Assembly: GCF_026914265.1 (NCBI RefSeq)
Contig: NC_069131.1
Span: 8,324,001-8,388,000 of the forward strand
Length of the DNA: 64,000 bases
Direction: 5' to 3'
From: Mya arenaria
Lineage: Eukaryota; Mollusca; Bivalvia; Myida; Myidae
Shown: in pieces, positions 50,716-61,954 of the stretch
How positions within the stretch are numbered: the stretch's first letter is position 1
Layout: the number at the start of each line of letters is the position of its first letter
Position numbers and translations under genes: made by a program
The notes under the pieces: model-generated
The model's input: the letters and a program-made list of their open reading frames with translations, nothing else
The model's database searches: none
Told to the model about the DNA's origin: nothing

Positions 50716-53436
50716 ATATTAACTGTCAGCACTCTTTACAATGGAGCTGAAAATATTTTGTATAAATAAATAAAGTACCTCATTTTACCATATGTTACGA
50801 ATGATATCTTCATATCTGGCTCTACCTTTCAGTGCGGGAATCGGTATAATCTATTAAAGGAAGGTAATTCGAACAAGGCCATTGAGATTCCAGGATGCAT
50901 CATCAATATGAGACAGAACAGGCCAAACATGGTCCAGACTGCGGTAGGTTGACGTTTGAAATCCATGAACCACATAGAACATAATATTAATGACAAGGTA
51001 ATAGAGAAATGCATATATAACTGTAGGAATGTACAGGAAATATCGATACAAACTGAATTATTGCTTTATATCGTGCCTTAGATATTGAGTGCTATATTTT
51101 AGTTACTCAGTCATGAACGTCTTGAAGATATGCCTATTGTATAAGTACTGTACACATTATGTTCTTTGCAGCCTCAATGGCTTATTAGTTGTATATTTTC
51201 TCGAAAGAGTTTGTTTGTCTACGTTTACATGTCATATTTGAAGTACACACTGTTTATGCTTGATTTCTGATATGCGTTTCTATAGAACCAATGAACACAG
51301 TAACGGACCATGAGTAAAATATATATTCGTTTCCTGATTTCAGGAACAGTACAAGTTTCTACACCTTGCCCTGGTTCACACCCTGACCTTAAACAGTGAG
51401 CAGATATCACGACAACAGTTCCAGAACTACATGATCGAGACCAACAAGGACGATCTTATCACGCAGTTTAAGGTAACGGAACTAAATTTTTCCTTAATGT
51501 AAGTAAAACTATGAAATAATCTTCAGTCTATAAGTAGTGTTATACTTAAAATTATATGTCGCTGTTAACTTGGTATTTAAAGTGTATTTGTCCAGATACA
51601 AACACTCAAATGAAAGTGATGTGCACAAAACTCTAATCAGGCTAATATTGGCAGTTAAATTCTAAATGTATTTAATTCCTGTTTCTGGGAAAAATAAGCA
51701 TATGTATATATGCTTAGAACGCAAACGCAATGGTACTTAAAAATACTGCTCCTGTGCAGAAAATAACGGACACTCCCCACGTTCACACTGACGATTAAAT
51801 CGTTGCTATAGAACGAAACAAGTCTGAGAAAGAAAGGAACAGAAGTGGAGCAGATATTCCAGGTACATTTATGTAAACTATATCGCGCACATTCTTTGCT
51901 AAGTTTCCCATTGTTTTTTTTAGTATCATTTAGTTTTCATTTATTACACCTAATTATGACTGACAATTTTGGGTTGAGCATTACATCATGGACAATGCAT
52001 TGTTTAATATACACTAGCGAGTATTAAAATGACTGAATTGACTCATCGCATGTTGAACAAATGCAATTAATACAATGGACAATAAATGAAAGATGCACCA
52101 CAGATCATCATGTAATATAAAGCTGCAATTAATACAATTATTGCATTTCGGGAAGTCCGGATCTGCAACAAATTACTCGAGACGAATATTAAATCCACGA
52201 TCAGAATGGAGTAACAATAACCTACTTTATGATATACCAATCAAATATATACAAGCCATACGTATCGGAAAATACGCTTCATCTCTGCTGACCTCATGCG
52301 ATAACAAGTATTATTGCGCGATGTAAAACTGACGTCCTATCAAAATGTAAAATAATGTTATACAACGCTACTTAAAAATGATTTAACTTAAAATGTATAT
52401 AATAAAAGGTTTATTATCTTCAGGCGATGAAAACCGCCCTCGACTTTATCTGGGCATAAGACATGGAGCTTCAGACTATGTCAACGCTGTCTTTGTTCAT
52501 GTAAGGGTAGATAATATTTTATATAATATATTATACTCTTAAAGAATATAATTATTTTCAAACAGGCTCTGAAATAATATTTGCTCATATAAATGGCAGT
52601 TTTTCAAACATATAAAGCCAGTTAAAGTTGATGACTATTAACGTAATCAGAACATTTGTTTGAAAATCATGTTCTGTTTACTTGTATAAAAATGTCATAC
52701 CGGCACCTTTATCTCCAGTAATATATTCGTGTATCTATCGCCGTGTATTCAATTTGATTTGCAGGCGTTTCAGGCGAATCGGAAATACATTCTCGCCCAG
52801 TCTCCGATGCCAAATACTGTACAGGACTTCCTTACTTTGGCATACCAAGAAAATTGCTCCTGCATTGTCAGCTTTGAACAAAGTGACGGCACAAAGGTAC
52901 GATAAAGAAAAATAATCGTCCTTGCCTCATCGTCAAAAGTCTGTAATAAGTCGAATCGATGAAATAACATGATATGAACTGTTCTCTCTTGCTGCCATTT
53001 TATACCCAGACAGAAGAGCATGATAATTTTCATTAATCTCCCACTGTAGAAGATACCCTCAAAGTCTTAATAAAATACCTCTTATGTTCTCCTTATTTAT
53101 GGAATTTCATTGAAAAAACATTAACATTAATTTCAACAGGATATGGGTGAATATAATCCAGCGGACAATCAAGTGCTCAAGAAAGGTCAACTCTCTGTTG
53201 CATGTGGTAGGGATAAGGTCGCGAACGAGTATAGTATCCAGAAAGGACTAACTATTGAGTTCACGGGAAGCACACAGGTTAGTTTCATATCGTTTAAATA
53301 TAGCTAAATTTACATCATTTGAAAGAAGATTACCTTTTTAAAATCAAGAAGGTAATTTCGACGTAAAAATGTATAGGGATGCAATCAAGAACAGATAGTT
53401 ATTTTAATACTTGCTTTGCTTTGATAAAAAATAAAA

Positions 53437-56399
53437 TGGTATACGAATAGAAGAGCATATGCCCAGTTAGGGACTGTTTTTACATTTTCAATACTCAGAA
53501 CAGTTTTGAAACTACGACCCTTCAAAATATACCACTGACATCAATTTTGAGACGTATGTCATATTTTTGTGTTCCAGATACAATAACCGATATTTTCATC
53601 AATTCTTCGTTTACCGCTATGAAATTTCAACCTCAAGTACGTCTTGTGAAAACGTTCACGCACATATATTTTTCTGTCGCTTGTTTTACGTTTTTTATTT
53701 TAAATTCGTCTAAAACGTCATTTTTCGCGGGAAAAACGGCGTCGTGTTTCGCTAAAAATAGTGCTAGTTTAATTTTTGATTTTTTTAAATACATGTATTC
53801 AATGTTTTGTTACAAATCGCCTGATATCAAGAAAAGGGAACCTTACCGACTTCGTTTTTGCGCAGTATCAAATAAAAACAAACCAAAAAAAATAATCGAC
53901 AAAAATCTGCATTGTAATAAGCACAAACGGATCCAGGCAGTAGAGGGGTGCAAACGCCCCCCCCCCACCTCCCCCCCTCTTAAAATCATCCAAGTTTACT
54001 TCTGTATGTCACTATCGGAGAAAATTATAAAAATATACAGATCTATAAAATACGCGACTATAGAGTTCAGTGTTTCGAATCAAAGTTTGATGTAGCCAAT
54101 CGGTTATTATTGACTAAGTTTGGTAGTGAATTCAACTCTTGAACAACTTTAAATGAGAGCCATTTGTTACGCAACGGTTGGGGGAGAGGTGGGGGATGGT
54201 CAGTTCTTGACGTTAACAAATGATCGGTCATTCTTTGAACAGAAAGAAAATGTTTCATGTGGTCAATATCGAGGGGTAAATGCGAAAAGGCTCTTAGTGA
54301 CATTAAATAAAGAATCAGATAGAATTTTTTCGCTTTCACCCGTCGATATATAACGGGGTCAGAATTGAATGTAACATCTGCGTTAATTTAAAACACACTA
54401 AAATTATAAAGTGAAACTCTTATAAAAAATCAATATTTCACATGTATAACAAACATCAATTTTGACTGATAAACCCTTACATCTTACTAAATAATAAATT
54501 CATGCAAAATGTTTTTCACTGATTACAAGATTGTAACTGTTTATTTAATATTAGAAAGCGCAAAAATGATTCATTTGTTGGTGAATGCTAAAGGATTTAC
54601 TATGGTCTCATAAGGTAGAAATATCGTGTTTTATGCACATTTCTTTCAAATTAAACTCGGTATACTTCATAAGAACCATTGTTTTCGATATTGTTTCATT
54701 CTTAAAGGCATATTAAAACAATAGTATTAGTTGTGGTAAATCGTATTTGTGTTTAATACTTGCGCTTAAATGATGATCTTATAGTGAATGTTTTTAGTGC
54801 AGTAAATGTTTAATTTTGTTTATCAACGCATTGTTTGTTTTAATCCATAACGAGTTATTCTGTTTTCTTGACTTTACCACGCAATCAAAGCTTCTTGTGC
54901 TTACAAGCAACTTCATGAAACAACTTTCGGCGATGCATTCAATGCCCATTATACAGAAGCCAACATAGCTACCTTATCCCACAGTCAAGGTATCTGCCGT
55001 GCGTACAATGGCTGTGCATGTGTGTGTGTGCGTGCGTGTGTGTGTGTGTGCGCGTGCGCGTGAGCGCGTGCGCATACATGCATGCGTGTGTACGCGTGCT
55101 TGAGTGTGAGATGGTGTGTGTGGTGCGTTTTTACGCGTGCTTGCATGCGTGACTTTATTGTACGTCTTGTGTGTGTGTTTGTATGTAAGCTATAACCACC
55201 CTTAACAAAATGAGATTATAGTAATATTTAAAGATGCACTCTTACTCCCCCAACTCAACTTAACTCAACTCAATAACTTTTTCCAATTGGCTGGAGATAT
55301 TCATAATATATACAAACATTGATAGACATAGAACATAAATAATATTATATATATACGTATATGCAAGAATAGTACAGTTTAAAATTATAGCATATTGGTG
55401 TCAAAATATTTATACAAATATTGTACGATATAGCTTCATATCTAAGTATAAATAAAAAACTTATATTCTACATGCAAATAAAATTAGTCTATTTGACTTC
55501 CATGACAGTAAGGTCGTATGAGATCCGCCGCTTGGATGCAGAAATCTTATCGAAAACAATGGTTCTTATGAAGAATACCGAGTTGATTTGAAAGAAATGA
55601 GCATAAAACATGGTATTTTTACGTTATCAGATTAGAGTAGACCACAGTAAATATTTTAGCATTCACCAATCATTTAATATTTTTGCGCTTTATGTTATTA
55701 AACACGCGGTTAAAATCTTGTAATCAGTAATTAATAGTTTCCATCAATGCATAATTGAGTAAGAAGTTAAAGTTTTATAAGACAAGATTGATCTTGTTTA
55801 TGTATTGATTTTGAATAAGCGTGTCACATTAACTATATAGTTCATTTATCAGTGCTATAATGATTTAATACTGTTTACAATTAACGTAAATAATAGTTCG
55901 ATTAACATCATGCTAAACATTTTAATAGAATACGTATTGAAAAAGAAAAGGTATAGGGGTTAGAGTATTTGATACTGCGCAAAAAAGAAATCGGTAAGGT
56001 ACCCTTTTCTTGATATCAGGCGATTTGTAATAAAACATTGAATACATGTATTTAAAAAAATCAAAAATTAAACGAGCAGTTTTTTCAAGAATTAAAGAAA
56101 GACGCACTTTTTTCAGCGAAACATGACGCGGTTTTTCCCGCGAAAAATGACTTTATAGACGAATTTAGAATAAAAAACGTAAAACAAGCGAAATAAAAAT
56201 ATATGTGCGTGAACGTTTTCACAAGACGCACTTGAGGTTGAAATTTCATAGCGGTAAACGAAGAATTGATGAAAATATCAGTTATTGTATCTGGAACGCA
56301 AAAATATGACAGACGTCTCAAAATTGACATCAGTGGTATATTTTGAAGAGTCGTAGTTTCAAAACTGTTCCGAGTATATGCTCTTCTATTCGTATACCA
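53437..56399. mobile_element. Composite inverted-repeat transposon in gene C intron
   Basis: Long terminal inverted repeats, about 435 bases each: 53437-53874 and 55966-56399. Outer ends are TGGTATACGAATAGAAGAGC and its complement. Both arms carry the same open-frame remnant in mirror image (YFCVPDTITDIFINSSFTAM). Inside lie two oppositely placed copies of another MITE family (about 54413-54740 and 55230-55835) and a TG/CG microsatellite. No transposase is seen, so it is non-autonomous. Gene B's equivalent intron is 264 bases and lacks it. Confidence 0.8.
55016..55150. repeat. (TG)n/(CG)n microsatellite
   Basis: Alternating purine-pyrimidine run GTGTGTGTGCGTGCGTGTG with GCGCGTGCGCG, able in principle to adopt Z-DNA. 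It lies between the arms of the composite element. Confidence 0.85.
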
Positions 56400-57639
56400 A
56401 TTTTCAGACAGTAACTAGAAAATTCGTTCATAGTCGCGTTCCACCTTAAGTTTTTCTATGACATTAATGAAAGTATACGTTTAAATATAATTGTAGCATT
56501 GGTTTTCGTTACAGAATGAAGGTGGCAAGAGTACATTGCGACACTTTGAGTTTACAGACTGGAACCAGACTGGAAATGTTCCATGCAGCCCTGCTAAATA
56601 TGTTGCATTTCTGAAAGATGTCGAAATTGCATCGTCCAATGGGCCTGTTCTAGTCCACTGCAGGTAGTACAAAAACGAGCTACGAAATACATGCGTTATC
56701 GTTGGATTTTATTCCCGAACTCATTTTACATCTCTGGATTGCGAAAATAATGAATTTTATAAATACTCTTATTTTTAAATTTTAAATATTTGTCTTGTTT
56801 TAGTTTATCTGGTATAAGGGGATTTGGGACCAAGTATGTTTTTGTTAACTTACATTCATTTTAACCAATCTCATATACTATATCTTATAGGGATGGGGGT
56901 AGTAAGAGCGGGATGTTCTGTGTTATGGCATTCCTCGTGGAGAAGATGGTAGTAGAGCACGAGGTCAGTGTGGTAAATGCCGTCAGGAAGGTCAAGGCCA
57001 GGAGACCCAACGCCGTTCCCAATCAGGTACGCTAACCATTCTAATTGGTTTCGATTCTGAAATCCCAAATATATGTACTTAATTCAATTGGGCATTTAGC
57101 CTATAAACGAAATATTCAAAATAAATAAATCCAATATATGTTTAATTTATAACGGTAATGGCTTATACGCAAACTATGTATGCGTAATACGGGATAAAAT
57201 AATGTTTGGTTTTTCTTTGAAACCTTTTTTTCTCTTTTGTAAATAATAAGCGTAATTTAAGCTAAGTATTTGCAGGGAATAAGGATGACAACCCCAATAT
57301 TTCCAAGTAGTGTGCGCAATAATATCTTCAACTTAATATCCTCTAGAAATAATGGAAATAACTGTGAATCATAACTTAAAGTAATGCGTGTAACCTAAGT
57401 GTCTTGATATTCTCTATTTGTAGGCACAGTTCGACTTCTGCCATGATTGTGTTCTGGAGTTTGTCCGTTCGTTCAAAACATACTCCAATATCGGCGGAAA
57501 TATATAATGTGCATTTGAAATAACTACCTTAACTCCTATGATTTAAAATAGTTTACATAGGTAATCAATAAGAAGATTAGCTAATATATGTCGCTTTTAA
57601 TTTTAACAATGTTTTCTTCATTTTTTCCCAGTTTTAGAA

Positions 57640-58145
<506 letters not shown>

Positions 58146-58149
58146 TAGT

Positions 58150-59885
58150 CCTATTCATTTCGTCACTTTGATATATATATTTGTTTATCTGATATTGCAT
58201 ACCATTATGTTAAGTAGTTGGCACTTCAAGTTAAGCGGTTCCCACGACAACATATAACCTAAAGTTCAATCAGTCAACACACTTATTAGGGCGTTCTTTA
58301 GAATATACAATTACAACAGTTATTTGGGGCTACCAATCTCAGCTGCCACTTATTCCCGAACTCAAATAATTTTAATCAACTCTGTACAAACGGGGACAGC
58401 TGAAAAAATATCTACACAAAATACTTATGTGAACAGACGTTTTGCATATCTAGTTATATTTACACGTATATAACTATGATGTATTTATGTAAAATCAAAC
58501 AAATTGCTTCGTTTGTATATTATATTACTGTTTCGTATTTGGATTTTGTTAAGTTGTAGTTATGCTTCTACCAGTACAATTTATATGTTACTTCTTCCAC
58601 AGATGAGATATATTCATAAAAACTTTCCTGCATTCATCAGCCTTATGCTAATTCTATAAAAACTGATCGTGTTTTCTTTTTGTGTAAACTTAATAGAATG
58701 TTTAAGGACTACTGCAACGTGTTTGTAGGTTTATTCGTATATTGGAATAATATATTCATATCTACCCATGACGTACACAGTTTCGACTACGTCAAAGACT
58801 GGTTCCGCACATGGGAATAATAATTAGTAATGTAAAATCTGAATGTCCATAAACTGCTGTTTTTTTTTTCTCTTTTTCCTAAAAATAACATGTGCGTTTG
58901 TGGTAAAAATTCTTTGAATGAGTGTTGTATTAAATGGAAAGCTGAATATGTGTCGTTATATTTTTAAATACATCATCATGCGGACACTTGTGATGGAGTG
59001 TATGAAACCTAAAAGGAGTTATAAAATGAGTCGGTCAAACCGACCAACATAATATTCCCTTTATATTGGAAGTTTATAACAGGCGAAATATATAGGTAAT
59101 AACTCGGCACCAAACGTCAACAATTTAAACACTTTTATTAGATGAATAATAAGATGATATAAGCAACTATGATTTATAACAAATACATTTTATTGCTTGT
59201 TAAAACAGTGTTTGCGGTAAGGAATGTTATAAGTAATACCCTTTGTAATGCTAAAGGAATAACATTTCGATCGTATTAGTGCGCCATTCTAACATGCAAA
59301 TGAGTCGTGTCCCTTTCACGATATAGGGCTTTAAGACATACACTTGCTTTTCTTGTTTTAACAATTATTTCAATTTCGTAATATTTTGGAAAGACCTCTA
59401 AAATTATGATGATACCAAACAAGAATTCACAAGATATTTAAACAACCAAAGAACATTACTTTGACATTGTAATTATGATTAACTGTATAAACGTATTCAG
59501 TTTCGTTTACCTATGTCCAAAAATAATACTCTAAAGGAATAGTTTAAGTAATAATTGTTTATGCAATGATATCAATTATGAAGACCGCTTTAAATTATCT
59601 GATTATCACCATATACCAGTAGCAATACCATTAAAAGCACCGCAGTATTTTAAAATTTGCATGTGTTTAATATAGTGGTCAATAAAGATATCTATGTACA
59701 CATGTAATAGAACAATGGCTCTTATGTCAATTATTTAAATAAGAATATTTGAATTATTAAACAGTTTTAAATGCATATAAACGTTTTTACCTTACCTTTA
59801 CACTGTAAACACTAATGCTACTTTTGAAAAGAAACCATTGACCAATTAATGCAATTACAAATGTATATCCAAAAAAGTACAATTC
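58150..59885. other. Intergenic stretch, no gene seen
   Basis: AT-rich. Parts of 58240-58950 resemble the 3' flank of gene B (36370-37060), for example TTTGGGGCTACC and CGTACACAGTTTCGACTACG, so the B/C duplication extends past the stop codons. Confidence 0.5.
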
Positions 59886-59887
59886 GT

Positions 59888-60878
59888 TGCTAATTGAGCA
59901 TTGCAATAATCGTTATATGATAAATTGATCATTGCAATAATCGTTATATGATAAATTGAGCATTGCAATAACCCTTATATGATAAATTGATCATTGCAAT
60001 AATCGTTATATGATAAATTGAGCATTGCAATAATTGTTATATGATACATTGAGCATTGCAATAACCCTTATATGATAAATTAATCATTGCAATAATCGTT
60101 ATATGATAATTTGAGCATTGCAATAAGCCTTATATGATAAATTGATCATGGCAATAATCGTTATATGATACATTGACCATTGCAATAACCGTTATATGAT
60201 ACATTGAGCATTGCAATACTCGTTATAATGATAAATTGAGCATTGCAATAATCGTTATATGATACATTGAGCATTGCAATAATCTTTATATGATAAATTG
60301 AGCATTGCAATAATCGTTATATGATACATTGACCATTGCAATAACCGTTATATGATACATTGAGCATTGCAATACTCGTTATAATGATAAATTGAGCATT
60401 GCAATACTCGTTATAATGATAAATTTTGCATTGCAATAATCTATATATGATAAATTGAGCATTGCAATAATCGTTATAATGATAAATTGAGCATTGCAAT
60501 AATCTTTATATGATAAATTGAGCATTGCAATACTCGTTATAATGATAAATTTTGCATTGCAATAATCTATATATAATACATTAAGCATTGCAATAATCTT
60601 TATATGATAAATTGAGCATTGCAATACTCGTTATAATGATAAATTTTGCATTGCAATAATCTATATATGATAAATTGAGCATTGCAATAATCGTTATATG
60701 ATACATTGAGCATTGCAATAATCTTTATATGATAAATTGAGCATTGCAATACTCGTTATAATGATAAATTTTGCATTGCAATAATCGTTATATGATAAAT
60801 TGAGCATTGCAATAATCGTTTTATGATATATTGAGCATATGCAATAATCGTTATGTGATACATTGACCATTTATTTCT
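59888..60878. repeat. Minisatellite, 31-bp unit
   Basis: About 32 copies of a unit with GAGCATTGCAATAATCGTTA followed by TATGATAAATT. Variant units (CTCGTTATAATG, TTTTGCATTGC, CTATATATG) recur in the same order, showing larger blocks were duplicated. Open frames on the minus strand are artefacts of the period. Confidence 0.93.
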
Positions 60879-60899
60879 TCAAGCGCAAAACATACTCGA

Positions 60900-61535
60900 T
60901 TACGGAGTCGATAGCGCCACCACTACTCGACAGCGCCACCAATTTTATAAATATGTGCATTTTTCCTTTTTAAGAAGTGCTTATCAGTTTTGTTGTGTTC
61001 CGGCATAGGTACTCTACATAACAGTTATGTTTGCATGCGTTAGAATGTCCTTACGGGGTGTGAAAGCACCGAAATGCACTTGCTATGCAGTCAGATCTCA
61101 TCATATGCACAAGTCCGATTCGGGAGAAAAGCTCCTGGCACCACACTTTGCGCAATATTGAAACGAAATAGTAACCAGCCTGCAGTAGACGTGTTCTTAC
61201 ACGGTACCACATTCTCCGATTTTCGAAATATGTCCGTAAAATGAAATTATCAAATAAAATATAAATCATATCCACGTTTGTTCATGTAAACATAGGGCAC
61301 AGCTCCACCACGGAAGTGTCGACAGCTCTTTTTTTGCACCACCGTAAAGTGGTGGAGCTGGCGTTTAGAGGCCGTGTATAAGCGTATTGAAAAAGTTGAA
61401 TAATTCTGAGAACTATTTTTGAGGCGATTTAAACATGGTTACCTAGTATGCTGACGTCACCAGGGAAAAACAAATGTCCCCCTTATTTTCAAAGATACAT
61501 AATAATTTTAAGGTAATTTATAGTGTTTGAATAAC
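60900..61535. other. Intergenic stretch, no gene seen
   Basis: GCGCCACCACTACTCGACAG-like segments and a complementary GGTGGAGCTG near 61350 hint at an old inverted repeat; nothing coding is supported. Confidence 0.3.
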
Positions 61536-61540
61536 ACCGT

Positions 61541-61950
61541 CTCCGTGGCCTAGTGGTTAAGCGTCCGCCTACGGAGCGGGAGGTCGTGGGTTCGATCCCT
61601 GGCCGCGTCATACCAAAAGACGTTAAAAATTGGTACAAGTAGCTCCCTTGCCTGGCGCTTGGCATTTAAAGGGTAGTGCTTGGAAAAGTGGTGTACTCAG
61701 TACTGGTTTAACCCAGGAAAGTTGTACCCCGTGTATCGGTGCTTTACACCGAGCACGTAAAAGAACCAAGGGGTCTCTTCGAAAAAGAGCTAGGGTATCG
61801 CACCCGGACTTCCTTGTATCCCACCACTGTCTCTTCAGCGTGCTGTCTCTTCAGCAAAAACAAAGGACCCCATTGGAAATAAGTGCTTGCACTTTCATGG
61901 GTTATCCTTGACCGCAAGGTCTGAAGAAATACATACATACACACATACAA
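61541..61950 (+). mobile_element. tRNA-Arg-like SINE
   Basis: The head reads TCCGTGGCCTAGTGGTTAAG, CCGCCTACGGAGCGG and GGGTTCGATCCC. It has A and B boxes and an anticodon loop CTACGGA (ACG, Arg). The acceptor stem does not pair, so it is not a working tRNA. A body of about 300 bases (TAGCTCCCTTGCCTGGCGCT ...) and a tail of ACATACATACACAC-type repeats complete a SINE. Confidence 0.75.
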
Positions 61951-61954
61951 CACA

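Larger units (their letters stand above)
45069..51472 (+). pseudogene. Gene C D1, P-loop Arg deleted
   Basis: Nine exons from 45069-45235 to 51344-51472. WPD and HCSAGIG are kept, but 25 bases just after GGT (50845) are missing relative to gene B. This removes RTGTY and the following residues and puts TAA at 50855. Without the Arg the domain cannot bind phosphate. Confidence 0.87.
39456..57507 (+). pseudogene. Gene C: EGF-repeat receptor tyrosine phosphatase, disrupted
   Basis: Same exon layout and phases as gene B: 39456-39522, 41835-43174, 43287-43440, 43631-43707, 44772-44897, 45069-45235, 45418-45505, 45755-45819, 45966-46002, 46252-46355, 46729-46854, 49718-49866, 50833-50943, 51344-51472, 51760-51862, 52424-52500, 52765-52896, 53140-53277, 56515-56663, 56891-57026 and 57424-57507. 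All splice sites are intact, but three lesions break the frame. One base is lost near 43019, giving a stop at 43025-43027. A 25-base deletion in the D1 P-loop exon gives TAA at 50855-50857. TAA replaces GAA at 51796-51798 in D2. D2 keeps WNQ and HCRDGGSKSG. The preserved splice sites mean it is young or still transcribed. A sequencing error could explain the first lesion but hardly all three. Confidence 0.85.
51760..57507 (+). pseudogene. Gene C D2
   Basis: Seven exons, 51760-51862 to 57424-57507, very similar to gene B. The first has an in-frame TAA at 51796-51798 where B has GAA. The intron between 53277 and 56515 is enlarged by a transposon insertion. Confidence 0.85.

Noticed and set aside
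53547..54095. Open frame of 182 codons.
   Set aside because: It lies in an arm of the inverted-repeat element, is mirrored at 55966-56330, resembles no known protein and then runs into low-complexity sequence.
61541..61615. A functional tRNA-Arg gene.
   Set aside because: The acceptor stem does not pair and the T-stem is poor; a long SINE body follows.
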